Positions 13,390 through 21,976 of a DNA stretch of 64,000 bases are shown here, piece after piece (the stretch's first letter is position 1; each line of letters opens with the position of its first letter). This DNA comes from Bin87 sp965261195. Lineage in GTDB: Bacteria > Chloroflexota > Dehalococcoidia > Lucifugimonadales > UBA3495. Position numbers and translations under genes: made by a program. Under the pieces are notes generated by a model. That model worked only from the letters and a program-made list of their open reading frames with translations, searched no databases and was not told where the DNA came from. The DNA is taken from NCBI GenBank assembly GCA_965261195.1, contig OZ253455.1, forward strand, positions 3,286,001 through 3,350,000, in the 5' to 3' direction.

Positions 13390-14288
13390 GCTGCTCCGCT
13401 GCGTTGGATGATTTACTCGGCGCTGGAGCCGCCCGGCTGCACACGAAACCAGGACCGGGATGGCAGCTCGCCCCGGATTGCATAGCTCGTCGAAGCGCTG
13501 TTGGTGGGAGTCATCCTGATCAATTCGGCGTCGCTGATCCTGTAGACGGTGCCCAGCCTGAAGGCCGATTACGTCTTCCGGTTCCACGTCATCGAATTTT
13601 GCACCATTGCAGTGTTCCTGGTGGAGTATGTCCTGCGTTCTGGACGGCGCCGGAGGCGAACCCTGGGGTGAGTGATTGGGGTCAACGCTGGCGGTATGTG
13701 GGTTCGCCCAGCGCGTTGATCGACGCGCGCGCGCTGATACCATCGTCGGCGGCGGTTGCCTTGCTGGTGACGGGTGACGGCGTGAGCCTGTCGTTCCTGC
13801 TGGCGGTTCGGTTGATTACCCGCTCTGCCAAGCTGGCGCGGTATTTTCCGGGTGGCCGCAGATTGGGATTGGCGATGCGGCGGAAGGGAAGTCAGTTGCC
13901 GACCACGGTGTCTGGCCTCATCTTCGTGCTGGTGATCGCCGCCTCGTTGATGTTCTTTGCCGAGTCAAACGCGCAGCCGGACACGTTCAGCAGCATTCCG
14001 GCCGCGATGTGGTGGAGTGTCGTAACGCTGACGACAGTGGGCTACGGCGACACGGTGCCGATGCCGATGCCGATGACGATGATGGGCCGGCTGCTGGCCG
14101 CGGTTATCGCGGTATTAGGCATCGGATTGTTCGCCCTGCCGGCGGGGATACTGAGCGCCGGGCTGCTAGAGGCGGATGCGAATGATGGAGTGGCCGGCGG
14201 CGAGCAACGGAACATCGGAAGTTTCGGTCCCCACTGCGGGCAGCCATTGAAGGCTGGGAAGGCTGGCGACACAGACCGCCAGCCCTGA
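13390..14288 (+). pseudogene. voltage-gated potassium channel, decayed
   Basis: The 3' half encodes a clear channel: SPSALIDARALIP, an S4-like helix poor in Arg, S5, the pore helix AAMWWSVVTL, the selectivity filter TTVGYGDT, and S6 with LGIGLFALPAGIL. The 5' half is in another frame, from MIYSALEPP at 13408 to VEYVLRS near 13640, with S1 (LLVGVILINSASLIL) and S2 (VIEFCTIAVFLVEYVL). That frame has two TAG codons, at 13483 and 13543; the second sits where relatives I recall have Glu in LETVPSL. A frameshift between about 13640 and 13680 is needed to reach the pore frame. With two nonsense codons and a frameshift the gene is dead unless the sequence has errors. A run of ATGCCG/ATGACG units (about 14057-14081) widens the loop after the filter. 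Confidence 0.82.
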
Positions 14289-14307
14289 CCAGGGTAACCA
14301 CCGACCA

Positions 14308-15780
14308 TCAGCCGCCGGACAGTTTCTCGTCGGCGACCGACAGTCGGTGGAGCACGCGCTCCCGACCCAGTGCTGCCAACATATCGAATAGCGGCGGGGT
14401 GGCGTTGCGCCCCGACATGGCGACCCGCAAGGCGCCCAGGAACTGACGCCCGTTGAGGCCCAGGTCGTTGCCCGCGGCGCGCAGCACCTCTTCCAGGTGT
14501 TCGGTGGTAAACCCGGACGGATCGACATCGGCCAAATCGCTGGCCGCGCGGCGGACTGCGGCCAACGTGCCGGCAGAATCCATGTTGCGCTGAATCAGCA
14601 TGGCAGTGTCGTATTCCGGGGTTTCCTCTAAAAAGTAGGACAGCATATCCGGGGCATCGGAAAGGGTTTTGAGCCGCTCCTGGATCAGTGGAACGAGACG
14701 GAGCAAATAACTCTGGTCGATGGGCAGCAGGTGGTCAGGGAGATCCCGCTGGAGGAACGGCAGCACGCGGGCGGCCAGGTCGCCGGCATCCAGCTGGCGA
14801 ATGTACACGCCGTTCATCCACTGGAGCTTGTCCAGATCAAAAATGGCGGCCGGTTTGCCCACCCTTTCCAGGGTGAAATGCTCGCGAATGGTGTCCACCG
14901 GCATCACTTCGGTTTCGCCGTCTAAAGACCAACCCAAGAGCGCCATGAAGTTGACCAGCGCTTCCGGCGTGTACCCGGCATCGCGGTACTCCATCAACGA
15001 GGTGGCCCCGTGGCGCTTGGAAAGTTTGGCCCGGTCGGAGCCGAGGATCATGGGCAGGTGGCCGAAACGGGGCATCGGCAATTCCAAAGCACGGTAGAGT
15101 TGCACATGGCGTGGGGTGCTGGGCAACCATTCCTCGGCGCGGAGCACGTGGCTGATTTGCATGGCGTGGTCGTCCACGACAACCGCCATGTGGTAGGTGG
15201 GGAACCCATCCGATTTAACCAGTACAAAGTCGTCGGTCAGCTCGTTCTGCCATTCCACGTGGCCACGGATGGCGTCGTCCACCGACGTATGGCCCGACTG
15301 CGGCATGGCGAAACGCAGCACGTAGGACATACCGGCGGCTTCGTTGGTGGTACGCTGAGAGTCCGACAAGTATCGGCAGTGGCTGTCGTAGCCCTGTCGC
15401 ACCTTGTTGCGGGCCTGCTCCTTGCGCAGGTCGGCGACCCGCTCGGGGGAGCAGTAGCAACGGTAGGCGTTGCCGGCAGCAACGAGTTGTTCTGCGGCGG
15501 CGGCGTAACGGTCCAGGCGTTGGGACTGGAAGTAAGGCCCAAAATCCCCGCCGACACGGGGGCCTTCATCCCAGTCTATCCCTAGCCAATCCAGACCGTT
15601 CAGGATGTTGTCCACCGCGCCTGCGGTGATGCGGTTCTGGTCGGTATCTTCCACCCGAACGATGAAACGCCCGCCGTTGCGACGCGCGAGCAGCCAGTTG
15701 AACATGGCGGTGCGGATGTTGCCGATATGCGGGTCGCCGGTGGGACTGGGAGCATAGCGGACGCGAACGGAATCGGGCAC
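14308..15780 (-). CDS. gltX: glutamyl-tRNA synthetase
   Basis: Class I aminoacyl-tRNA synthetase charging tRNA-Glu, 490 aa. RVRYAPSPTGDPHIGN carries the HIGH-type signature near the N-terminus and KLSKRHG is the KMSKS loop; VRVEDTDQNR and the GIDWDEGP pocket lie between. The GTG at 15780 is chosen because GAGGAGG lies about 9 bases before it, whereas the TTG at 15798 would overlap that site. The C-terminal anticodon-binding helical domain is complete. A separate GlnRS gene is nearby, so this enzyme is probably discriminating, charging only tRNA-Glu. It converges on the decayed channel gene. Confidence 0.96.
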   Translation of the reverse strand: MPDSVRVRYAPSPTGDPHIGNIRTAMFNWLLARRNGGRFIVRVEDTDQNRITAGAVDNILNGLDWLGIDWDEGPRVGGDFGPYFQSQRLDRYAAAAEQLVAAGNAYRCYCSPERVADLRKEQARNKVRQGYDSHCRYLSDSQRTTNEAAGMSYVLRFAMPQSGHTSVDDAIRGHVEWQNELTDDFVLVKSDGFPTYHMAVVVDDHAMQISHVLRAEEWLPSTPRHVQLYRALELPMPRFGHLPMILGSDRAKLSKRHGATSLMEYRDAGYTPEALVNFMALLGWSLDGETEVMPVDTIREHFTLERVGKPAAIFDLDKLQWMNGVYIRQLDAGDLAARVLPFLQRDLPDHLLPIDQSYLLRLVPLIQERLKTLSDAPDMLSYFLEETPEYDTAMLIQRNMDSAGTLAAVRRAASDLADVDPSGFTTEHLEEVLRAAGNDLGLNGRQFLGALRVAMSGRNATPPLFDMLAALGRERVLHRLSVADEKLSGG

Positions 15781-15862
15781 GGTGGTTGGCCTCCTCAAAG
15801 CGCGGTTCCCGGCCAGTTAGCGGCGGGCCGGACCTAATACGATTGCCGGCGCGCGCTGCCTC

Positions 15863-15891
15863 TTGACACCGGTATCACCGTTCATTATACT
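15863..15891 (+). promoter_or_regulatory. promoter, TTGACA-17-TATACT
   Basis: A consensus -35 TTGACA at 15863-15868 and a -10 TATACT at 15886-15891 are exactly 17 bases apart. It faces the NYN gene at 15972, giving a leader of roughly 75 bases that contains a small CCTGC/GCAGG hairpin. This is among the best sigma-70-type promoters in the window. Confidence 0.75.
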
Positions 15892-15971
15892 GCATAGTAA
15901 TTCCCCCCCGGCGGATCTCCTGCCCGTAAGAGCAGGCCCAATGGGGTTATTTTTATGCTAGGCTGTATGAT

Positions 15972-16595
15972 ATGTACGAACCTGCAGTCAAACGCGCGGT
16001 CTCGTTCTTTGACGGCCAGAACCTGTTCCGGCGTGCGATGGCGGCTTTCGGGTATCACCATCCGAACTATGACCCCAGAAAACTCGCCGAGGCTGTATGC
16101 CAAGTGCGTGGATGGGAAAATCATGGTGTTCGTTTTTATACTGGCATTCCCTCCCGTCGCCGCAACCCGATGTGGTATGCGTATTGGGAGTACCGCTCTC
16201 TAGCTATGCGGCACTCCGGCATTACGGTGGTAACGCGCCCTTTGCGCTACCAGGTGGAAAATATCCTACTGCCGGATGGCACAACGCGCGAAATCGTAAC
16301 CGCACAAGAAAAAGGCATAGACCTGCGAATTGGGCTGGACGTGGTTAAAATGGCGCGCCTGGGCGAACTGGACGTGGCAATAATTTTCAGCCAAGACCAA
16401 GACTTGGCCGAAGTAGCAGAGGAGATCCGGGAGATTGCGCTTTCTCAAGGCCGTTGGTTAAAAATTGTGTCGGCCTTCCCGGTCAGCCCTACCGCTACGA
16501 CGCGCCGGGGCATCAACAATACCGACTGGTTCAGGATGGACCGGGTATTCTATGACGCCTGCCTTGATCATTGGGATTACCGACCGCGAGGGTAG
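15972..16595 (+). CDS. NYN-domain (PIN-like) protein
   Basis: 207-aa protein with a NYN domain, a PIN-fold metal-dependent RNase type. Acidic positions expected for the active site are visible: Asp14 in SFFDGQNLF, Asp117 and Asp123 in EKGIDLRIGLDVV, and Asp142/Asp144 in IFSQDQDLAEV. No other domain is seen. The ATG at 15972 has no clear ribosome site; -10-like TATGAT (15966-15971) abuts it, but the TTGACA/TATACT pair further up is the better promoter. It lies alone between gltX and glnS, on the opposite strand to both. Role in RNA processing or stress is a family-level inference; a second NYN gene is at 23819-24649. Confidence 0.8.
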   Translation: MYEPAVKRAVSFFDGQNLFRRAMAAFGYHHPNYDPRKLAEAVCQVRGWENHGVRFYTGIPSRRRNPMWYAYWEYRSLAMRHSGITVVTRPLRYQVENILLPDGTTREIVTAQEKGIDLRIGLDVVKMARLGELDVAIIFSQDQDLAEVAEEIREIALSQGRWLKIVSAFPVSPTATTRRGINNTDWFRMDRVFYDACLDHWDYRPRG

Positions 16596-16613
16596 CGGCT
16601 TTCACCTTGGCGT

Positions 16614-18329
16614 TTACTGTTGCGGCTCCTGCCGGCTGATGCGGGCCCAGCTGTCGCGCAGGGTGACGGTGCGGTTGAATACCGGCGCTCCCGGTTGGGA
16701 GTCAACGATGTCGGCGCAGAAGTACCCCAAACGCTCAAACTGGCAGCGATCGCCGGGGTTGGCGCCGGCCAGTGCCGGTTCGGCCAGCGCGGTGATGACT
16801 TTCAGAGAATCCGGACTGATCAGGTCGGTGAAATCGCGCTCCGATTCCGCGGCGGCGGTGGCCGGAGCGGGGTCGGTGAAAAGGTTGTCGTACAGGCGCA
16901 CTTCCAGCGGTGCGGCGTGGGCCGCGGAAACCCAGTGGATGGTGCCCTGCACCCGACGACCGTCGGGAGCATTGCCGCCGCGACTGTCCGGGTCGTAGGC
17001 GCAGTGTACCTCCACGATGTTGCCGTCGGCATCCCTGACCACGTCGGTGCAGGTCACCAGGCAGGCGTAACGGAGTCTGACCTCCCGGCCGGGCGCCAGG
17101 CGGTAGAAACGACGCGGCGGGTCCTCCATGAAATCGTCCCGCTCAATGTACAGTTCGCGACTGAACGGCACGTTGCGGGTGCCCATGTCGGCGTCTTCAG
17201 GGTTGTTGATTGCCTCGAAATATTCGCTCCGGCCTTCAGGGTAGTTGGTGATTACCACTTTTAGCGGGTTCAGCACCGCCATCCGCCGGGGGGCGCGGCG
17301 GTTCAAGTCTTCCCGCAGGCAATGCTCCAGCAACGCCAGCTCGGTTACGGTGTTGCGTCGGGCCACCCCGACCCGTTCGCACATATCGCGGATTGATTCG
17401 GGGGTGAAACCACGGCGACGCAGGGCGCTAATGGTGGGCATACGAGGGTCGTCCCACCCTGAGACGTGGGATTCTTCGACCAGTCGGCGCAGCATACGCT
17501 TGCTCATAACGGTATGGGTCAGATTGAGCCGGGCGAATTCGATCTGCCGGCTGCGGTAAACCCCCAACACTTCCTGGCACCAGTCGTACAGGGGGCGGTG
17601 GTCTTCAAACTCCAGCGTACACAGGGAATGGGTGATGCCCTCAATGGAATCGGACAGCGAATGGGCGTAGTCGTACATTGGGTAAATGCACCAGGCGTTG
17701 CCGGTGCGGTGGTGCTCGGCGTGGCGGATGCGGTAGAGTACCGGGTCGCGCATATTCAGGTTGGGCGAGTCCATGTCGATGCGGGCGCGCAGGACGTGGG
17801 CGCCGTCGAGGAACTCGCCGGCCCGCATTCTCTGGAACAGGTCCAGATTCTCTTCGACGCTGCGGTCGCGGTGGGGGCTGGTACGCCCAGGCTCGGTGAG
17901 AGTGCCGCGAAATTCCCGAATTTCTTCCGCCGTCAGGCTGTCAACGTAGGCGTTCCCATCCAATATCAGCTGCTCAGCGAATTGATACAGCTGCTCGAAG
18001 TAGTCGGATGCGTAATACAGATGTTGTCCCCAGTCGAAACCAAGCCAGTGGACATCCGCCAGGATGGACTCGACGTATTCGATGTCCTCGCGGGTTGGGT
18101 TGGTATCATCGAACCGCATATGGCAGCGGGCGCCCTCGAACTGCTCGCCAACGCCGAAGTTGAGACAGATCGACTTGGCGTGGCCGATGTGCAAGTAACC
18201 GTTGGGCTCGGGTGGGAAGCGCGTGATAACCCGGCCGTTATAGGCGCCCTGGGCAAGGTCTTCCGCGATGATGCTGCGGATGAAATCGGCCGGGGCATCA
18301 CCGTTGCCCGCGTTGGGATTGGTGGTCAT
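16614..18329 (-). CDS. glnS: glutaminyl-tRNA synthetase
   Basis: Class I synthetase charging tRNA-Gln directly, 571 aa. RFPPEPNGYLHIGHAKSI contains the HIGH motif, RFDDTNP and TLEFEDHRPLYDWC are GlnRS-typical, and VMSKR is the KMSKS loop. The C-terminal half has the two beta-barrel anticodon-binding domains (RDDFMEDPPRRFYRLAPGREVRL and following). Direct GlnRS is patchily distributed in bacteria, many of which use GluRS plus GatCAB, and is usually explained by transfer; here it coexists with gltX about 0.8 kb away. Its own promoter appears to lie before the pseudouridine synthase end. Confidence 0.96.
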   Translation of the reverse strand: MTTNPNAGNGDAPADFIRSIIAEDLAQGAYNGRVITRFPPEPNGYLHIGHAKSICLNFGVGEQFEGARCHMRFDDTNPTREDIEYVESILADVHWLGFDWGQHLYYASDYFEQLYQFAEQLILDGNAYVDSLTAEEIREFRGTLTEPGRTSPHRDRSVEENLDLFQRMRAGEFLDGAHVLRARIDMDSPNLNMRDPVLYRIRHAEHHRTGNAWCIYPMYDYAHSLSDSIEGITHSLCTLEFEDHRPLYDWCQEVLGVYRSRQIEFARLNLTHTVMSKRMLRRLVEESHVSGWDDPRMPTISALRRRGFTPESIRDMCERVGVARRNTVTELALLEHCLREDLNRRAPRRMAVLNPLKVVITNYPEGRSEYFEAINNPEDADMGTRNVPFSRELYIERDDFMEDPPRRFYRLAPGREVRLRYACLVTCTDVVRDADGNIVEVHCAYDPDSRGGNAPDGRRVQGTIHWVSAAHAAPLEVRLYDNLFTDPAPATAAAESERDFTDLISPDSLKVITALAEPALAGANPGDRCQFERLGYFCADIVDSQPGAPVFNRTVTLRDSWARISRQEPQQ

Positions 18330-18383
18330 GGTGCAATTACCTGATCTGGTGGATTAGTAACGATAGTGCGGTTTGCGGGCTAA

Positions 18384-18389
18384 ATTATA
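18384..18389 (-). promoter_or_regulatory. -10 box for glnS
   Basis: On the minus strand this reads TATAAT, 54 bases before the glnS start codon at 18329. No good -35 box is visible at the normal distance, so the call rests on the perfect -10 hexamer in a short intergenic gap. Confidence 0.45.
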
Positions 18390-18415
18390 TCGTGCTCCGT
18401 ACTATTTGGCGCTGC

Positions 18416-19366
18416 TCAGGCTGACCGTGCTGGAATATTTCGCAATCTGTCCCAGGCTTGCGCCAGCGCCAGGGGCAAGGGTGCGTTGAACTCCATCCAT
18501 TGTCCCGTGGCGGGATGATGCAAGCCAAGGCGTGCGGCGTGGAGAAACTGGCGATCCAGCAGTTTGGTGGCGGGCCCGTAAACGGCATCGCCCAGGATGG
18601 GGAAACGCCGGTGGGCAAGATGCACACGGATTTGGTGGGTGCGCCCGGTTTCCAGCGACAGGGACAGCAAGGTGTGACCCGCTGCCGTTGCCTCCGTTTG
18701 ATAGTGAGTGCGCGCCGCGCGGCCATCCTCAACAACGGCCATGCGCTGGCGATGGTACGGATGGCGTCCGATTGGGGCGTCGATGGTGTCGGCTTCCGGC
18801 GTAACGATGCCTACTGCCACCGCCCGGTATTGCTTTGACACCGTCCGGTTTTTCAGCTGTTCGGTGAGGTGTTGATGGGCCAGCTGATTCTTGGCGACAA
18901 CCAGCAGCCCGGAGGTGTCGAGGTCCAGGCGATGGACGATGCCGGGGCGGATTTCGCCGCCCACGCCGCGGATGTCAGGGCAGCGGGCGAGCAGGGCATT
19001 TACCAGCGTGCCATCCGGGTGGCCGGGGCCGGGATGGACTGGCAATCCGGGGGGCTTGTCGACTACGGCGATGTCGGAGTCTTCGTAGACGATGGTGATG
19101 GGGATGTCCTGGGGTTCCAGGTTGGGCGCCGTTTGCGCCGGCGGAACGGTGACTATGATCACATCGCCGGCTCGCACTCGCTGGGCCGGCCGGCCGGGTT
19201 CGCCATTGATGGTTACGTTGCCGGCGCGGGTGAGGGCGTGCAGGCGGCTGCGGGAGAGGCCGGTAGCCGCCAACTCGCTGCGGCCGGCCAGCCAGGCATC
19301 GAGGCGCGGCGGCGATGGATTGGCGACTACCAGTTCGTGCCGCCCGATGTTGGTGGTGATGGTCAC
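18416..19366 (-). CDS. 23S rRNA/tRNA pseudouridine synthase, RluA/RluD family
   Basis: 316-aa pseudouridine synthase. It has an N-terminal S4-like RNA-binding region (LDAWLAG, SRSRLHALTRAGNVTINGE) and a catalytic domain with IVHRLDLDTSGLLVVAK, whose Asp is the nucleophile, then LETGRTHQIRVHL. This order is that of RluD-type enzymes, which act on helix 69 of 23S rRNA; the exact target is inferred. The GTG at 19366 overlaps the lspA TGA as GTGA, so the two genes are translationally coupled, an arrangement also common in other bacteria where lspA precedes rluD. Confidence 0.9.
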   Translation of the reverse strand: MTITTNIGRHELVVANPSPPRLDAWLAGRSELAATGLSRSRLHALTRAGNVTINGEPGRPAQRVRAGDVIIVTVPPAQTAPNLEPQDIPITIVYEDSDIAVVDKPPGLPVHPGPGHPDGTLVNALLARCPDIRGVGGEIRPGIVHRLDLDTSGLLVVAKNQLAHQHLTEQLKNRTVSKQYRAVAVGIVTPEADTIDAPIGRHPYHRQRMAVVEDGRAARTHYQTEATAAGHTLLSLSLETGRTHQIRVHLAHRRFPILGDAVYGPATKLLDRQFLHAARLGLHHPATGQWMEFNAPLPLALAQAWDRLRNIPARSA

Positions 19367-19998
19367 AGCGGTAGCTCTCTGACCGACAGGATACGTTCGC
19401 GAACCCCGCAGTCGGCGCACCGCGCGCCGTTAGGCAGGTGAATCATCGGGCCGTCGCACACCGGGCAGGCTGCCAGGTCAGCGGGGGAGTCGGACGTTTG
19501 TACGAAGGCAGTGTCGCGGTCGTGGTCGGTGTCCCGGCGGAGCAACAGCCATCCCATCAAGATCAGGCCCGTAACGATGGACGAATCGGCGAGGTTGAAT
19601 ACGGGCCAGGGGCCGATGTCGATGAAGTCGGTAACGTGGCCCAGGAGCAGACGGTCCAGCAGGTTCCCGGCGGCTCCGCCCAGCATCAGGGCGATGCTGG
19701 CGCGCATGATGCGTCCGGGTTGCGCCTGGCTGCCGTAGATGAACCCGAGCGCCACGATACCGACGATGGAAACGATCAGGAGCGCCAGATTCTGGTCCTG
19801 AAAGAGTCCGAAGGCGCTGCCGGTGTTGTGGACGTGGGTGAACCGGAAAAAACCCGAGTAGGGCCACGAATGATGCCAGTCCAAGGTCTGCCGGACTACG
19901 AACTTGGTCAGCTGGTCGGTTGCCAGCGCCAGGGCCGCCAGCTGCAGGAGGTTCCAGTCCCGATAGATGGGTCGGCGTTGGTGGTCGGGTTTGGACAT
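19363..19998 (-). CDS. lspA: lipoprotein signal peptidase with C-terminal zinc ribbon
   Basis: Inner-membrane aspartic peptidase that removes signal peptides from prolipoproteins. The usual blocks are all here: ATDQLTKFVV near residue 27, HNTGSAFG near 57, GGAAGNLLDR with catalytic Asp115, and FNLADSSI with Asp138, embedded in four predicted membrane helices. The protein is 211 aa, longer than the usual 150-170, because a tail after the last helix carries CPVC (178, 181) and CADC (194, 197), a four-cysteine zinc-ribbon pattern that should be cytoplasmic. I know of no standard LspA with this tail. Many lipoproteins in the window (33019, 56478, 60503) would be substrates. It is 10 bases from the upstream hydrolase gene. 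Confidence 0.93.
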   Translation of the reverse strand: MSKPDHQRRPIYRDWNLLQLAALALATDQLTKFVVRQTLDWHHSWPYSGFFRFTHVHNTGSAFGLFQDQNLALLIVSIVGIVALGFIYGSQAQPGRIMRASIALMLGGAAGNLLDRLLLGHVTDFIDIGPWPVFNLADSSIVTGLILMGWLLLRRDTDHDRDTAFVQTSDSPADLAACPVCDGPMIHLPNGARCADCGVRERILSVRELPL

Positions 19999-20008
19999 CG
20001 GGGCCGGG

Positions 20009-20647
20009 TTAGAGCAGATGGTCGCGGAAGAACTGTACCACGCCGGCGGCCATTTCGCCCTCCTGACCCACCCAGAAGTGGTCTGCGCCGGGAATGATAT
20101 GGTAGTCGGCGGGCGGGTTGAATCTGGCCAGCTGCTCAGCGACGCCGTCGGAGTTCGCCAGACGGTCGCGGTCGCCGGTGATAATCATGCGCGGCGTTTT
20201 GTCGGTCTGCAGCGGGCTGCCGGTGATGGCCTCCAGGGATGGGGCAACCAGGGCGATGGCCCGGGGTTTTTTGTACAACTGCTGGTGGGCGCAGATGACG
20301 CGGGTGCTAAAAGAATAACCGCCCAATCCGATGCGTTCGTCGTTCACGTCGGGCAGGGCGCCGAGGAAGTCCATGGCAACCAGGGTTTCCTCGTATTCCT
20401 TTTCACCTTTGGAATGCTCGCCCTGGCTGTTGCCAACCCCGCGAAAGTTGAAACGCAGGGAGGCAATGCCGGCGTCGGCGAGACCAAACGTAACGGCGAC
20501 CACCACATTGTTGTCCATGTTGCCGCCGTTAAGCGGGTGAGGATGGCACATGACGACGCCGGGGAACGGGCCTTCACCATCCGGAAGGGCGATGATGCCC
20601 TCGAAGGTCATGCCTTTGGCAATGAAACTGACCGCACTTTGTCGCAT
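20009..20647 (-). CDS. alpha/beta hydrolase
   Basis: 212-aa alpha/beta-hydrolase fold protein. CHPHPLNGGNMDN is the oxyanion-side loop seen in this small serine hydrolase family, GGYSFST holds the likely nucleophile Ser, GDRDRL the acid and GADHFW the His. It resembles dienelactone-hydrolase and short-acyl esterase relatives; the substrate cannot be told. A GGAGGGA ribosome site precedes the ATG at 20647, and an extended -10 box lies 47-55 bases upstream. It is first in a run with lspA and the pseudouridine synthase. Confidence 0.85.
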   Translation of the reverse strand: MRQSAVSFIAKGMTFEGIIALPDGEGPFPGVVMCHPHPLNGGNMDNNVVVAVTFGLADAGIASLRFNFRGVGNSQGEHSKGEKEYEETLVAMDFLGALPDVNDERIGLGGYSFSTRVICAHQQLYKKPRAIALVAPSLEAITGSPLQTDKTPRMIITGDRDRLANSDGVAEQLARFNPPADYHIIPGADHFWVGQEGEMAAGVVQFFRDHLL

Positions 20648-20693
20648 ATTTGATCCCTCCGGATGGGTGCGATGCTGCTGAATGTGCTCGGGC

Positions 20694-20702
20694 TATGATA
20701 GC
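20694..20702 (-). promoter_or_regulatory. extended -10 promoter for the hydrolase-lspA run
   Basis: The minus strand reads TGCTATCAT, a TGn-extended -10 box, 47 bases before the hydrolase ATG. It has the same TGCTAnnAT form as several other boxes in the window. No -35 box is apparent. Confidence 0.45.
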
Positions 20703-20732
20703 AGGTTTCCGTTCAGGGGATTTTGGCGAATG

Positions 20733-20741
20733 TGCTACACT
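20733..20741 (+). promoter_or_regulatory. extended -10 promoter for the ATPase gene
   Basis: TGCTACACT is a TGn-extended -10 box ending 56 bases before the ATPase start. It is back-to-back with the hydrolase promoter, so the two transcription units diverge from this 150-base gap. Confidence 0.4.
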
Positions 20742-20797
20742 TCCGCGACGGCGAACCGAGGTTGCCGCACTGAGATCGGCTCGACGCGAGGTCAATT

Positions 20798-21976
20798 ATG
20801 ACGACTCAAACTGTATTTAACACCCGGGTTGGAGAGAACGCTCCTGGAGACCCGGTAACTATTGAATACGTTCGCATCCGGGGCTTCCGGTCACTGGCAG
20901 ATGTCGAGCTCTCGGGGTTGCCCAGAGCGACGGTACTAATAGGCGCCAACGGCTCGGGCAAATCCAATTTCATTCGCTTTTTTGAGATGCTGAGCTGGAT
21001 GCTGCGGTCGCGGCGGCTCGGAGAATTTGTTGCGCAGAATGGTGCAGCCGATGACCAGTTGTTCGGCGGCAACCGTACCACCCCTCGTATGGAAGCCGAG
21101 ATTAGGTTGCGTACCGGCGCAGGCCGGAACGATTACCGTTTCGCCCTGTCCCACGCTTCTCCGGACCGTTTCATTTTTAGTGAGGAGAGTTTCCGATTCA
21201 GCCGGCAAGGGTTGGGGACGGAAGCACAATGGGAACACCTAGATAGCGGTCATCGCGAGGCTAAAATTGTCGAAGTTGCTCAGTCTACAGAATACCAGGG
21301 CGTTAATGCACAAACCGCCCGGGTAATCGTCCGCCTGCTCCGTAATTGTTCCTTTTATCAATTTCACAACACTTCCAGTAGTTCCAATTTCAAGATTAAA
21401 TGGGACGCTTGGGATAGCAACTGGTTGCGAAGTGACGGGGGAAATCTGGCAGCCATTCTCTACAAGCTGGAACAAGAGGATGTACGGCGATATGAACTAA
21501 TCTGCCGCCAAATCGGCCGGATATTGCCTGGCTTCGACCGCTTTGCCATTGAGGAAAGTTACGGGAAAGTGGCATTGCGCTGGAAAGCCAAATGGACGGA
21601 TAAAACTTTCGGAGCGCACCTAACTTCCGACGGCTCCCTGCGGTTCTTCGCCCTGGTGACGCTGCTCAATCTTCCACCGGAGATGCTGCCCGATGTGATA
21701 CTGCTGGACGAGCCGGAACTTGGTTTGCATCCGGCGGCCGTTACCCTGATTGGCGGTATGATAAATTCTCTTGCCACGGAAAGGCAGGTCATTGTGGCAA
21801 CGCAGTCGCCGTTGCTGATTGATGCCTTTGGCCTGGACGAGATTTTCGCGCTGGATTTGCAGGATGGTAAGACGAAGTTCAACAGACTCAACTCCAGCGA
21901 ATACAAGATATGGCTTGACGATGGCTTCTCTCCTGGGGAACTCTGGCAAAAGAACGTGATCGGTGCACGCCCATGA
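20798..21976 (+). CDS. AAA/ABC-type ATPase, RecF/OLD-like (AAA_21)
   Basis: 392-aa ATPase of the SMC/RecF/OLD type. YVRIRGFRSLADVEL opens the fold as in RecF-like proteins, Walker A is GANGSGKS (49-56), and Walker B is VILLDEPELGLHP (about 300-312) with Asp304 and Glu305, followed by a VIVATQSPLLID switch segment. No nuclease or Toprim domain is fused to it; instead it overlaps a DUF4276 gene by 4 bases (ATGA). Such ATPase/DUF4276 pairs recur in genome islands and resemble split OLD-type nucleases and AbiL/RloAB-like phage-defence pairs, which is known only at family level. Composition becomes AT-richer toward the partner gene, hinting at transfer. Defence is the favoured role but unproven here. 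Confidence 0.85.
   Translation: MTTQTVFNTRVGENAPGDPVTIEYVRIRGFRSLADVELSGLPRATVLIGANGSGKSNFIRFFEMLSWMLRSRRLGEFVAQNGAADDQLFGGNRTTPRMEAEIRLRTGAGRNDYRFALSHASPDRFIFSEESFRFSRQGLGTEAQWEHLDSGHREAKIVEVAQSTEYQGVNAQTARVIVRLLRNCSFYQFHNTSSSSNFKIKWDAWDSNWLRSDGGNLAAILYKLEQEDVRRYELICRQIGRILPGFDRFAIEESYGKVALRWKAKWTDKTFGAHLTSDGSLRFFALVTLLNLPPEMLPDVILLDEPELGLHPAAVTLIGGMINSLATERQVIVATQSPLLIDAFGLDEIFALDLQDGKTKFNRLNSSEYKIWLDDGFSPGELWQKNVIGARP

Noticed and set aside
13483..13545. Two TAG codons in the channel gene as recoded amber codons
   Set aside because: TAG ends rpoB, pyrD and other genes normally here, and the channel gene needs a frameshift as well.
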